Assembly (NCBI GenBank): GCA_000149225.2
Contig: CM000693.1
Span: 620,001-684,000 of the forward strand
Source of the DNA: Lachancea kluyveri NRRL Y-12651
Lineage: Eukaryota; Ascomycota; Saccharomycetes; Saccharomycetales; Saccharomycetaceae
Length of the DNA stretch: 64,000 nucleotides
Direction: 5' to 3'
The translations under genes were made by a program, and so were the position numbers. This document shows positions 45,923-56,300 of this stretch, piece after piece. Position 1 is the stretch's first letter. Each line of letters opens with the position of its first letter. The notes under the pieces were generated by a model, which saw only the letters and a program-made list of their open reading frames with translations, was not told the DNA's origin and made no database searches.

Positions 45923-46594
45923 ATGAGTTTCAGAGGTGGTAACAGAGGTGGTAACAGAGGTGGCCGTGGTGGCTCCAGAGGTGGTTTTGGTGGCCGTGCC
46001 GGTAGACCATTCCAACAAGGCCCTCCAGACTCAGTTCTAGAAATGGGTAGCTTCTTGCATCCATGCGAAGGCGACATCGTTTGCCGTTCTATCAACACTA
46101 AAATCCCTTACTTCAACGCCCCAATCTATTTGGAGAACAAGACTCAAGTCGGTAAAGTCGATGAAATTTTAGGTCCATTGAACGAAGTTTTCTTCACCAT
46201 CAAGTGTTCTGAAGGTGTTCAAGCTTCTAGTTTCAAAGACGGCGACAAGTTTTACATAGCTCCAGACAAATTGTTACCAATTGAAAGATTTTTGCCAAAA
46301 CCAAAGGTTGCTGGTCCTCCAAAACCAAAGAGAAAGAGAGCTCCAGGTGCTCCAGGTGGCCGTGGTGGTGCCAGAGGTGGTTTCGGTGGCCGTGGTGGTT
46401 CCAGAGGTGGTTTCGGTGGCCGTGGTGGTTCCAGAGGAGGTTTCGGTGGCCGTGGTGGTTCCAGAGGAGGTTTCGGTGGCCGTGGTGGCTCCAGAGGTGG
46501 TTTTGGTGACCGCGGTGGTTCCAGAGGAGGTTTCGGTGGCCGCGGTGGTTCCAGAGGCGGCAGTTTTGGTGGCCGCGGTGGAGGAAGATTCTAA
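45923..46594 (+). CDS. GAR1: Gar1, H/ACA snoRNP core protein
   Basis: 223 residues (S. cerevisiae Gar1, YHR089C, 205). Glycine-arginine-rich domains flank a central core of about residues 30-125: [75 protein letters not shown]. The core is the Gar1/Naf1 beta-barrel that binds Cbf5 in pseudouridylating H/ACA particles in the nucleolus. The C-terminal domain is made of tandem [10 protein letters not shown] units encoded by near-identical 30-base repeats. Arg residues in GGR/GGF contexts are targets for the Hmt1 methylase. RRPE and PAC elements precede it. Confidence 0.97.
   Translation: MSFRGGNRGGNRGGRGGSRGGFGGRAGRPFQQGPPDSVLEMGSFLHPCEGDIVCRSINTKIPYFNAPIYLENKTQVGKVDEILGPLNEVFFTIKCSEGVQASSFKDGDKFYIAPDKLLPIERFLPKPKVAGPPKPKRKRAPGAPGGRGGARGGFGGRGGSRGGFGGRGGSRGGFGGRGGSRGGFGGRGGSRGGFGDRGGSRGGFGGRGGSRGGSFGGRGGGRF
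46370..46580 (+). repeat. 30-base tandem repeats encoding GAR domain of Gar1
   Basis: About seven tandem copies of a 30-base unit (encoding [10 protein letters not shown]) that are nearly identical at silent sites. This implies recent unit duplication or homogenisation. Copy number is likely to vary between strains. Confidence 0.9.
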
Positions 46595-46734
46595 TTTACC
46601 AGGTCTTTTCACGGCAATAGATTCATTTACTTACACTCTCCAGAAACTTTGTATACTATCCTATTAACATGTACGTAATAATGTTTTAAAGAACGTATCT
46701 ACAAAAAGATGAAGAACGAAGACATACGGGTTAG

Positions 46735-47835
46735 TCACTTCGCCTTTGTAGCCTTGGTTCCTAATTCCAGTCCACACGTTTGTATAATAGTGAACCTTAA
46801 TTGATCAATACCATACCTCTTATCACAGTTTTTGCTAGTAACAGAGTTTAGAAAAATTATTCGAGGTAAAGTAGACAGTTGTTGTACGCCACTTTCCTCG
46901 ATAGTTCGAGCAACGAAGGAAACGCTTTTTACCTTATCCATTTTTGTAAACACTATCTCAAATGGAATGCCAAACGTTTCGAGAAATTCAATTATTTGAG
47001 AGTCGAATTGACTGAAGCCCTGTTCAGCAGAGATTAACACGAAACATCTCCGTAGCTCTCTACGTTGTCTGAGGTACTGCATAGTAACTTCACCCTGCTC
47101 CGGTGTACTGTTAACTCCATATCCTGGCGTATCAATGATCCGAAATCTGTTAGCAATATTATAACAATTGATTGTTTTCGTAAATCCCGCTTTACGAGAT
47201 GATTTAGCATACTCGTTCAACTTGGAATGTGAAAACCTTGTTGTCAGATTATTTAATAGAGTGGACTTACCTGCATTGCAACGTCCCAAGAATGCAATTT
47301 CTGGCAGTCCATTGAGTAATTCAAAAGGTATACCTTGGGTCTTTCCCGGATATTTTTTGTTAGATGTGCAGCTCTTTAAATTTTCTGACTTGGTGACACC
47401 TACTGAAGATCCATTGTTTGCCGAAACCATTCGAGAGAACTCCTCATCCTGTTGGAGCATTTCGTTTTTTTCCAGAGTCTTGTCTTCTAATTCTTTTTTT
47501 AATTTCTCACCAGGTATGTTCAAAAAATTAGATGCACTCCATTCAAACTTGACCTGGGCTGTGTTAAAGAAGTGATTAACGGAATTCAACTGAGTAGGCG
47601 TAGGATCTGTATATTCTAGATTATATGTTTTCTGTAATTGTAGTGTTACTGGGTTCCTCACTTTTCTTCTTTCAGCTTCATTTCCTCTCTCTACTTTGGT
47701 CTTTGTTCCCTTAGAAATAATAGTTTTGACAGTGTTTGACGAAACTTTTGTATTCAGTACTAAAGACCCAATATCTTTCAAAGCATATTTATGACTGAGG
47801 CCGTGATGAAATGGTCTTTTGCAGATTTTTAGCAT
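46735..47835 (-). CDS. MRX8: Mrx8, mitochondrial EngB-type GTPase
   Basis: 366 residues from the ATG at 47833-47835 (the open frame extends 13 codons further only from GTG; S. cerevisiae Mrx8, YDR336W, 314). The N-terminus is basic (MLKICKRPFHHGLSHKYALK), consistent with mitochondrial import. The TrmE-Era-EngA-EngB GTPase domain shows G1 FLGRCNAGKSTLLNNL, G2-region KAGFTKTINCYN, G3 IDTPGYG and G4 FTKMDK, with EGLSKFD-like LISAEQGFSQFDSQIIEFLE. EngB GTPases assist large-subunit ribosome assembly; Mrx8 is associated with the mitochondrial expressosome. Confidence 0.94.
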   Translation of the reverse strand: MLKICKRPFHHGLSHKYALKDIGSLVLNTKVSSNTVKTIISKGTKTKVERGNEAERRKVRNPVTLQLQKTYNLEYTDPTPTQLNSVNHFFNTAQVKFEWSASNFLNIPGEKLKKELEDKTLEKNEMLQQDEEFSRMVSANNGSSVGVTKSENLKSCTSNKKYPGKTQGIPFELLNGLPEIAFLGRCNAGKSTLLNNLTTRFSHSKLNEYAKSSRKAGFTKTINCYNIANRFRIIDTPGYGVNSTPEQGEVTMQYLRQRRELRRCFVLISAEQGFSQFDSQIIEFLETFGIPFEIVFTKMDKVKSVSFVARTIEESGVQQLSTLPRIIFLNSVTSKNCDKRYGIDQLRFTIIQTCGLELGTKATKAK

Positions 47836-48247
47836 GTGTTCGATCTTCCGAGCACATACAAGATAGATATCCACCGATCAGTAGATATTAAAGTGAGAGG
47901 AACCCAATATCACAATATACGTAACATGCATATAATCCTTATACTCGAGTTATTTCTTGTTAAAAATATAGCACAGGCAACCTCAAGCAAGCTCGAGATA
48001 GTTGGTTTTTATTTTGGGTATCAAATATCCATACTAAGCTCACACACATTGTTCAGTAAATGTGACATGGTGAAAATGATCTCTTATAAGTTCGCAGCCC
48101 AGTTGGGAGAATCACACATAACTGAAAAAAGCTTTTAAGAAAAAAAGTATATTTACAACTTGAATAAAAAACTACAAACAAATGCAACGGCTCAAAAGGG
48201 GAAAAGAGCAATGAATGAAAAAGAGTTTTAAGTTAGAGTAACTCGAT
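47836..48247. other. MRX8 upstream / MSN5 3' flank
   Basis: 412 bases between two minus-strand genes. No gene or RNA is recognised. Confidence 0.4.
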
Positions 48248-51200
48248 TCATGCACTTCCAAAAAGGTTTCCAAATGCACCGTCCTCTGTATTGGGGTCAT
48301 CAAATATATCGCCCTGATCTTTATTTTTTTTAACCAGCCTCTCATTGGCTCTCTGTAGAATGGCTTGTCTTTTTTCCTGTATTTTTCTGTCATCCTCATC
48401 ATTATCTTCTTCGGCACTGCCGTTTACAGCCTTGATCCAGTCAATGAATTCAACCATTAGAGCTCTTTGATTCTTGTAATTTTCGACACTTCTAACGTTC
48501 TGATATAAACTTTCTATATCATAGCCATGCGACAATTGATACAGGTAATCCCTTGAAGTTTCATACTCTTTACAGAGTGTTAGGAATATTACAGTAAAAA
48601 TGTATAGTCCCTCGTAGAATGAATCTTTGAATGCATTTTGACTTAAAACGTTAAGCAGAAGGTTAGGCATCACTTCCACAGTAAAAAACTCGTCCACCCT
48701 ATCGTTCTTGATCAATGTATCTACCAAACAATTTTTCATCACCAGGATGGAGTTAAAGGAACATTTGCTATCTCTAAAGGACATCAGGTGGTTTAGGAGC
48801 TTCAAAAATGGTGCCATAACGTTGATATCGCCAAAAATAATTTTTCTCATCTTAATTTGGTGAGAATTCAATTTAAGTTTGGAAGCCTGTGAGTTAGTAC
48901 CAACTTGACCGACACAGTCGATTAACAAACGAACCACCACTGTGGTTAATTGCCTCAAAAGGTTCTCCTCCAAGATTTCTTCGGTCATTTCATCGTCATC
49001 CCTTGGAGGTGGGTTTACGTCGATATCTTTCATGTATGCGGACCATTTTGTACACAATAATACGTCCAGAGTTTCAAAAAACTTGGGCAAAAAAGAGGAC
49101 ATAAATTTGGGGGCCGATTCCTCGGGACAATTCTTGAGCAGGGGACGAATAGCCACATTTATGATATGTTTCCAGGCATGTGTAGAGACACCTGGACTGA
49201 TTTCATTGCTTTCGGGTTTTTGAATTGCAATAGAATCCAACAATAATTGAGGTAGCTCATCAATCTCGTAAAATGCGCTCCCCAAACTAGAAATAGCATT
49301 CAAAACCAACAATACATATTCCCTGGTATACCTGACGATGTGACCCACAGAGTCTGCGAAATCACGGACAGTATGCATTGCCTTCATATGCTCATCAATA
49401 AACTCGTCCTTTGACTTATTAGATGCTCCTGCTTCCCAAAACCTCTCAACTGTCGAACACTTCACAAACGACTGAACCACAGTTGGCAGCTCCTTCCAAT
49501 TTTCAGGGTTATGATATGACTGCAACTGGAAAAGCAGTCTCATGATATATGGTAAGATCGGAACAATTCTTGGCCTCCATAAAGTTTGTAACATTTCAAA
49601 CTCTTCATCTGTCTTCACACTTTGCATAGAGTAGTGGACAAACATCCGAGTGGCACGGACTGGAAACAAAGTTTGCCAGCGTTTAGATAGTTCTGATTTT
49701 AATTTCTTTCCTTCTTCATCTATTTGGATGGCTAGTAAATCACTACTCCCATCGATGCCCCTCTTTTGGAAGTATTCTGCGATTTGCACAATACCTAACC
49801 TTTCCATAAACCATGGTAGATCAGTCAGACCTACCACAGTATTTTTATCGGACCAAGCCGCTAACTCAGGATCTACAATAGATGTAAACCTCGATTCTTT
49901 GTTATCCAAAGATGATTTCAATACAATTGTCAACAAAAACGATTTGAACGAAATAGTTTCATGGTATGATAGCTTGGGTAAAATATTCACGACGACGTTT
50001 TCTAAGTCAGTGTAAATGGCCTTTAAGGATTCGGGCATTAACAGTGCCATTCTGTTGAGTTCAATACCACATGCATATCTCAAATCTCTAACCGCGTCTG
50101 ATTTTTCATCTTTTTCCTCCAAGTTGATTTCTGGGTATTCTAATGTGGCACTTGTAATAATCTTCTCTAACAATGTCAACAGTACATTGTCCTTTAGCAT
50201 AGTCAGAAATAATGCAAAATTTTGGATTTGTTTTTTCAACAACAGGGGTTCTTTCAAGTCTAAGACGATCAACTGGTTGGATAAGGTTTCGATATTGCCT
50301 AAGATGACATCCAACTTTTCATTGTAATCATTTTCATTGGTATACCAAATTTTCCATCGTATACAGCCGTTAATAAAGCACTCCACAATCATTAGTTGAG
50401 ACAATGCACTTAGATAAGGTTCCTTTTTGTGATTTAAGAATCTGGACTCTAAAACCTCGTGGCCAAAAGCAGAGCTAAAGTAGGAATTTAACCTGGCGTT
50501 CAACCAATGGTAAGCATAATCCAGTTTAACACAAGAAATAAGCCTTATAATATCCCTTATTCTTTTCCTATATGTGGAGCAGAACGTCTGAAACTCTGAA
50601 GTGGATTGAAAATCAATTTCTGCAAAGTTTTTTGACACATGATTTTCAATCTGTTCATAATAAATTAATGCATCTGCAGCAAACTCTAGAAGTTCTGGAA
50701 TAACAAATTTATCCAGTAGCGGCAAAAAATCGTCGTTCCTCAGGCAGGAGCACCAAAGATCTAAAGTTAGTCCACTCACAATCAAACTTGGGTTAAAAGT
50801 GGTTCTCAAAACCAGCCTCAAATACTTTTCTACTTGATTATGACTGTCCTCAATTTTGAAAATACACGTGTACAAGCAGCTAATCATATCCACAAACTTT
50901 TTAACAATGGGGTATTTAGTTTCGTCAACCTCTTCAGGATCAAACTGTAAGTCATCATAAACCTTGTTCAATAAGTCCATATTGCCAAAAACTTTAGCGA
51001 TAATAGACTGATAGTGTGAATCGTCGTTGTATGGACGGGTTAACAAAATATGCAAAGAGTCCAAAGCCATGGACTGAGCTTTAGGAATATTACTCAAGAG
51101 ACATTGAAGCAAGCTACCCAAAATATCATTTCTTATGACAATCTCACTGAGAGGCCAGTTCAAGCATGTTTTTAGAGTTTCTAACAACCTGATGACGTAT

Positions 51201-51913
51201 TCCGAGTTATGCATCTCTAAAGCTCTATTCAACTCGGTAACCCATAGTGAGAACCAACCGTCACCGTTGGCCTTAAACAAAGTCCATTTCTCGGTGAACT
51301 TATATTTAGCTGCAAAAACGTCCATCGGACTTACGACCATAACACACAGTGGCTGGATCACAGACATTCTTTTCAAGACAGTCAAATCTTCAAGCAAGAA
51401 GACGTCTTCGAAAAGGGTCCTGAAAATAATCAACGCTAGCTCCCTCGAGGAATCACTCATCTGCCATAGCTCCGCTAAGTTGTTATCCATATCAGCCCAG
51501 GAGTCCAAAAGTTTTTGTTCTGATGGATTTTCCTCTTTCAAAGCTTCACCCCATACTCTTTTTGCAATTTCGACCCATAAGAATGCTAGTTTCTCTTTGA
51601 TATAGCGAGGATCTTGCTCTTGGACCCTATAGTTTAACTCTATTACCCACTTTCTGAGTGTAACTCGTTTTTCCTGATCGTAGCCGTTCCAATTCTTTTT
51701 AATAGAATTAACCAATAGGCCCAACCCGAAATGTTTCAAGATGGAGTTCTTAGGGTTGTTGAGTGCAATTTCATAACCCCAGAAAGGAGACTCGTCGTGT
51801 AGTTTCACTTGATCCAAAAATCTCTGAGCTTCTAAACGTTGGGTATTATCCGATTTAGAAGAATATATCACCTCTAACGCTCCTATAACTTGGGTTGCGC
51901 CATTAGAGTCCAT
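48248..51913 (-). CDS. MSN5: Msn5, karyopherin-beta exportin (exportin-5 family)
   Basis: 1221 residues from the ATG at 51911-51913; the frame is open eight codons further only from TTG. The start MDSNGATQVIGALEVIYSSKSDNTQRLEAQRFLDQVK is nearly the S. cerevisiae Msn5 (YDR335W, 1224) N-terminus and contains the importin-beta N-terminal HEAT repeat. The rest is all-helical HEAT repeats with no other domain; the acidic C-terminus (EEDNDEDDR) is as in Msn5. It exports phosphorylated cargo such as Pho4, Mig1, Crz1 and Msn2/4 with Ran-GTP and imports RPA. Cargo Pho4 and Mig1 may regulate GIT1 and the HXT genes in this window. Confidence 0.95.
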   Translation of the reverse strand: MDSNGATQVIGALEVIYSSKSDNTQRLEAQRFLDQVKLHDESPFWGYEIALNNPKNSILKHFGLGLLVNSIKKNWNGYDQEKRVTLRKWVIELNYRVQEQDPRYIKEKLAFLWVEIAKRVWGEALKEENPSEQKLLDSWADMDNNLAELWQMSDSSRELALIIFRTLFEDVFLLEDLTVLKRMSVIQPLCVMVVSPMDVFAAKYKFTEKWTLFKANGDGWFSLWVTELNRALEMHNSEYVIRLLETLKTCLNWPLSEIVIRNDILGSLLQCLLSNIPKAQSMALDSLHILLTRPYNDDSHYQSIIAKVFGNMDLLNKVYDDLQFDPEEVDETKYPIVKKFVDMISCLYTCIFKIEDSHNQVEKYLRLVLRTTFNPSLIVSGLTLDLWCSCLRNDDFLPLLDKFVIPELLEFAADALIYYEQIENHVSKNFAEIDFQSTSEFQTFCSTYRKRIRDIIRLISCVKLDYAYHWLNARLNSYFSSAFGHEVLESRFLNHKKEPYLSALSQLMIVECFINGCIRWKIWYTNENDYNEKLDVILGNIETLSNQLIVLDLKEPLLLKKQIQNFALFLTMLKDNVLLTLLEKIITSATLEYPEINLEEKDEKSDAVRDLRYACGIELNRMALLMPESLKAIYTDLENVVVNILPKLSYHETISFKSFLLTIVLKSSLDNKESRFTSIVDPELAAWSDKNTVVGLTDLPWFMERLGIVQIAEYFQKRGIDGSSDLLAIQIDEEGKKLKSELSKRWQTLFPVRATRMFVHYSMQSVKTDEEFEMLQTLWRPRIVPILPYIMRLLFQLQSYHNPENWKELPTVVQSFVKCSTVERFWEAGASNKSKDEFIDEHMKAMHTVRDFADSVGHIVRYTREYVLLVLNAISSLGSAFYEIDELPQLLLDSIAIQKPESNEISPGVSTHAWKHIINVAIRPLLKNCPEESAPKFMSSFLPKFFETLDVLLCTKWSAYMKDIDVNPPPRDDDEMTEEILEENLLRQLTTVVVRLLIDCVGQVGTNSQASKLKLNSHQIKMRKIIFGDINVMAPFLKLLNHLMSFRDSKCSFNSILVMKNCLVDTLIKNDRVDEFFTVEVMPNLLLNVLSQNAFKDSFYEGLYIFTVIFLTLCKEYETSRDYLYQLSHGYDIESLYQNVRSVENYKNQRALMVEFIDWIKAVNGSAEEDNDEDDRKIQEKRQAILQRANERLVKKNKDQGDIFDDPNTEDGAFGNLFGSA

Positions 51914-52161
51914 TGCGTTATAATTCGGCCTATCCAAAAATCAGTTAAGTATAGTTCGTGCCTTCAATTGACCCGTCGAGGAGTGAGAGATATCTGTTTT
52001 GCTAGTCTCAATACAGTTTCATATCATGATATTTTTGCCACCCAAAAGAAAATCTTGAAAAGGGGATATAACATCGTAAAAAGTGATACTAGATATAATA
52101 TCGTAGAAAAAAATAGAGAATAATTATGATACAATGCTTCTATAGAAATACAACAAAAACT

Positions 52162-53043
52162 CTAAAGGTAGAACTTCTTCTTCTCCTTGTCCATCTCTGG
52201 TTTGTGCTCCCATTCTGTCTCTTCCTTGATACCCCTCTGTAACCTTTTCAACTTCAAGGTAAACTGAGGACCAAGTTCCTGCAAGCCAACCTTCTCCTCG
52301 TTTCTAAAAACATAGCGGTGTCTTCTGAAAAAAATATAATCTCTTTGATTATGCAAAGTAATGACTTGTCTACCTTCAAAGTCTGGGTTCTTGGGGAAAA
52401 TTGACTGGAACAATCTACCGACTGTATTACCTAGCCTAGTTTGAAAATTGTTCAAAATCAATTCAGGAATATGACTCGTAGGCCTACCGTGACCAACGAT
52501 CTTTTCAACCTCGACATAAGAGCTAATTTTGAAGTAAAACGAAGGTCCTTCAGGCAAGTGGATAAAAGTCAACCCGGTGACCTTTTTTTTATCTTCGTTT
52601 ATGATCACCAAATCAGTGTAATTCCTATTATTGCAGAATTCCACAATTTCTTTTAGCTTGTAGCCAAACTTCCTTTTAACGAACGTAACATTGGGAAGAA
52701 TTTCAATTAAAACATTAGCAAATTCGTATGCCTTCTTTTTAGCATTGACGTTAGTGGTTAACAAAATTTTAGGGGGTTCGTTATTGCCATTAAAGAATTG
52801 CATCAGGTCGTCTTCTGTACCTTCAACCTCTTGGGAAATCGTTTCGTCATACACTCTCATATTTTCAATGGTTTTCGTCACATTTTCTTTCAGCCTCTTT
52901 TCCTTCAATTCTGGATTCTCCCTTTCCTCCTTAGCCCTTTGCCTTCTCATTTTGTGACGCTCCTTATTCTTCTGATCCTTAAGCTCAGCAAAGATCTGCT
53001 GTCTTTTATCCTTGTTCTTTATGTTGATATCCTCCACAGCCAT
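52162..53043 (-). CDS. RPF1: Rpf1, Brix-domain 60S assembly factor
   Basis: 293 residues (S. cerevisiae Rpf1, YHR088W, 295). A Lys/Arg/Glu-rich coiled N-terminus (about 1-65) is followed by the Brix domain: PKILLTTNVNAKKKAYEFANVLIEILPNVTFVKR, NNRNYTDLVIINEDKKKVTGLTFIHLPEGPSFYFKIS, IPELILNNFQTRLGNTVGRLFQSIFP, GRQVITLHNQRDYIFFRRHRYVF. It is an essential nucleolar factor for maturation and export of 60S precursors. It has a PAC/RRPE-like promoter. Confidence 0.96.
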   Translation of the reverse strand: MAVEDINIKNKDKRQQIFAELKDQKNKERHKMRRQRAKEERENPELKEKRLKENVTKTIENMRVYDETISQEVEGTEDDLMQFFNGNNEPPKILLTTNVNAKKKAYEFANVLIEILPNVTFVKRKFGYKLKEIVEFCNNRNYTDLVIINEDKKKVTGLTFIHLPEGPSFYFKISSYVEVEKIVGHGRPTSHIPELILNNFQTRLGNTVGRLFQSIFPKNPDFEGRQVITLHNQRDYIFFRRHRYVFRNEEKVGLQELGPQFTLKLKRLQRGIKEETEWEHKPEMDKEKKKFYL

Positions 53044-53382
53044 CGTTGTTATTTGCAGTATTTTCCTTATGTAACAAGACAGAAGTACGAGTGTACCTCA
53101 TCTCATCTCATTTAAAATTTTTTTATTCAAAATATTAAAAAGAAGGAAAAAGAAATAAGTTCGTACATACTGATGATGGCTGCGACGTGAATATACTGGT
53201 CGGGATTCTCAGTGAAAGGAGCACATACTAATAATACGAAAAAAAAATAGTTCTTTTTTATATATTCAGAAACCTAAAAAAAAAAGGAAATTATGTATTA
53301 CTTGAGGTATCCGAAAAGGTGATGCTGGTTTCCAACTGCGTATTCTCTATTAACGAGCGAGCAAAAGGAATGCAGAGCATCT
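53044..53382. other. RPF1 promoter and PDR5 3' flank
   Basis: 339 bases. The left part holds the RPF1 PAC/RRPE-like elements; the right part is A/T-rich 3' UTR of the PDR5 gene. Nothing else is seen. Confidence 0.45.
53097..53124 (-). promoter_or_regulatory. PAC and RRPE-like elements of RPF1
   Basis: On the minus strand, AAAAAAATTTT (53114-53124) precedes TGAGATGAGATGAG (53097-53110), a doubled GATGAG PAC core, 54-81 bases before the ATG. Confidence 0.6.
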
Positions 53383-56300
53383 CTAAACTGTAGCCTTATC
53401 ATTAGGTAACTGCTTCGCTTCCTTCTCTGTGCCACGTTCATTAAGAACTCTATTACTTTTCTTTGGAACCCTTGCAAGCCAGTATAGAAATATGGCCCCA
53501 AAATAGTTGATAAAAATGTAACAGATGAAAATACCGTAATTTCTCCATCTTCTGCTATAAGAGGAACTGACCTGGGACAAGTAGTCGTTGGTATAAGAAA
53601 CGGGGCAGAAAGAACAGGCACTAGTAGATTCTGAATCTGTCAAGTAACCAGTACCAACCATTTCCAAGTAAGGGGTCATATACTCACCGCAAGTTTTGCC
53701 ACTTGGCGGAGCGAAATGAAGTAACTCGTAGTCAGAACACTTAATCAGGGCGTTCGCAATACCAGTAGATAGAACACCGTCAATAAAGTAAGTTAGTGGC
53801 GAGACTCTGTACATGAATATCCAGAAACGTGGCATTTGAGATGGTGTAGCCATCACACCACAAAAGGACAAAGACATTGTGAATAACAAGGAAGCAATAT
53901 TACCTGCACCTTCGGCAACCTCCATACCGGCAACAACCATCTGGCCGGTAGAGCCGATGTAAATGTAGAATGCAGTGGAAAACAACCAGAAAAGGGCACC
54001 TCTTTCATTTAACTGACCGGCAAACGAAGCGTTGTGGTAAAAACCAACTGGATAGTAGTAAATGAAAAAGGCAAGTGTTCCAACGGCAAAGTTCCATGGA
54101 ATTTCCACAGTGATTTGCGACAACATGAAAGCTTTCCACGAAAAAGTTCTGGAGGGACGCTCTCTGGCTTCATATAGATTTCTTTGTGCAACGTAATTCG
54201 GCAAGTACTGTTGCAACGTAGGATTAAATATAACAGTGAACATGAAAACCGATAGCATCTGATTTTGTAATCCTTGCATAGAAGTGTCTGCCTTGAAAAA
54301 AGTGAAACCGATAAAAATTTGAGAAACCAATGTCAAAATAATTTTGGACCACAAATAAGAAGGCGTTCTCCAATATTGTTGGAACAAACGCTTAGTGACC
54401 AGAGAGTATTGATACCATGGCGACGATGCGAATTCTGTTTGTTCTTCGGTATTGTCTAAAGGTCTATGAATCAGTTCTCTCTCCATCGATAATAATTCCT
54501 CTTGAACAGCGGTATACTCTTCCGAATTTCTCCACACTTCATGGTAGTCTTGTTTGGCATGGGATCCTGGTGCTGCTCCAATGACTTCTAACATCCACTC
54601 AGCTGGATTGGCACCTTGTGGGCATTTGTGTGCACCGTGTCTTTCGAAATAATCAATCATAGTTTGACAACCATCACCCAAGTCTCCAAAGTAAACAGTC
54701 CTACCACCACGTTGTAAAAATAATAATCTGTCAAATTCTTGCATCAACAACGCTGAAGGTTGATGAATCGTACACAAAATAGCCTGTCCGTGGTTGGCCA
54801 ATTTTCTCATTAATTGACAAATCGACCAAGCTGTTTGAGAGTCTAAACCGGAGGTAGGTTCATCCAAAAACAACAATAGCTTAGGCTTAGCAGCCAACTC
54901 CACACCGATTGTCAACCTTTTTCTTTGTTCAACGTTCAGCCCTTCACCAGCAACACCAACGACTGCATCCGCATATTTTTCCATTTCCAAGACTTTGATA
55001 ACTTCTTCGACGTATTTATTCTTTTCCTCAACAGACACAGAAGCTGGTCGACGTAGATGGGCAGAAAACCTTAAAGATTCTCTAACGGTAGCAGTTTCCA
55101 AGTGTAAATCTTGTTGTTGACAGTAACCAATAGATCTAGGAAACGAAGAGTCACGCAAGTGACCATTGACAAACATGTCACCGGTAATCGTACCCATAGT
55201 AACTCTGGAGGCTAAACAATCCAATAATGTAGTTTTACCCGCACCAGAAGCACCCATTAGCGCTGTCAAGGTACCTGGCTTGACCCAACCATCAACACAG
55301 TTCAAAATACGCCTAGTTTCATCCTTGATTTGAACTTCATAACACAAGTTCTTCCAATGATATATAGCTTCAGACTTTGAAATACCAATTTCATCACTGG
55401 AAGCAGACTCCTCAAAAGAGTCTTCCAATAGTTTTTTATCATTTGCATTTTCGGTACCGGCTGAATTCTCTACATCATCGGCTGGAGCAGCACCAGATTT
55501 CAACTTTTTCTCCTTCTTCATCTTTCTCAAAGTAGATTTGGTGAAAACCAAAATTTCACCACGTTGCTTTGCACTTTCGTTAAACTCACAGAAGATAAGG
55601 TAGACTGCCAAGAAAAAGATGACATACCCAATACCAATACCAAATCCACGCCATTTGTGTTTATGCTCATAACGATAGCTCTCTCTTAAATAATCGTCAC
55701 CACTGACGAAAGAAAGGCCAGGCTGAGAACCCACTGCCGAACAGACACGTTCAGCACCGCTAGCATTAATGTAAGCAGGACCAGATGGAATGAATTGAGC
55801 ACATTCAAAATGACGGCTATGGAATTCGTTTATCATCAAGGACTCAAAAATGTAGGATAATGGGTTGATATACGAGATCCATTTGGACCAACCTAACATC
55901 TTAGTTTTCGGAATGGCAAACCCAACGTACATGGATAAAGCCAACAAAATAATAGAGGCAGGAACCATTGCTTCTGAAAGAGTCTTGGTAGCAGAGCCAA
56001 GACATCTGAATATATGAGACATCGTAAAGGTAGCGATTAAATTCATCATGTAATAGAAGAAAAATGCGCCAGCGTTTCTTTTAAAGTTGACCATAAAGTA
56101 AAAAATGATGTTGAAAAAAATTGATGTGGCAATTTTGGCAGGTATCTCGGAGATGACTGACGCCAAAGCTTCAGCGGATGGATGATACAAGGAGTAACGT
56201 TTATGTTTTTCAGTGATTGGTCTAGCTTCATACAAGGAGAAAATTTCCAATAGAGATGAAAAGGCGTTAAACAAAACCGCAAAAAACATAGCAGCGCCAC

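Noticed and set aside
46274-46612. Thr/Ser/Ala repeat protein on the minus strand at GAR1
   Set aside because: It is the antisense shadow of the GAR repeat.
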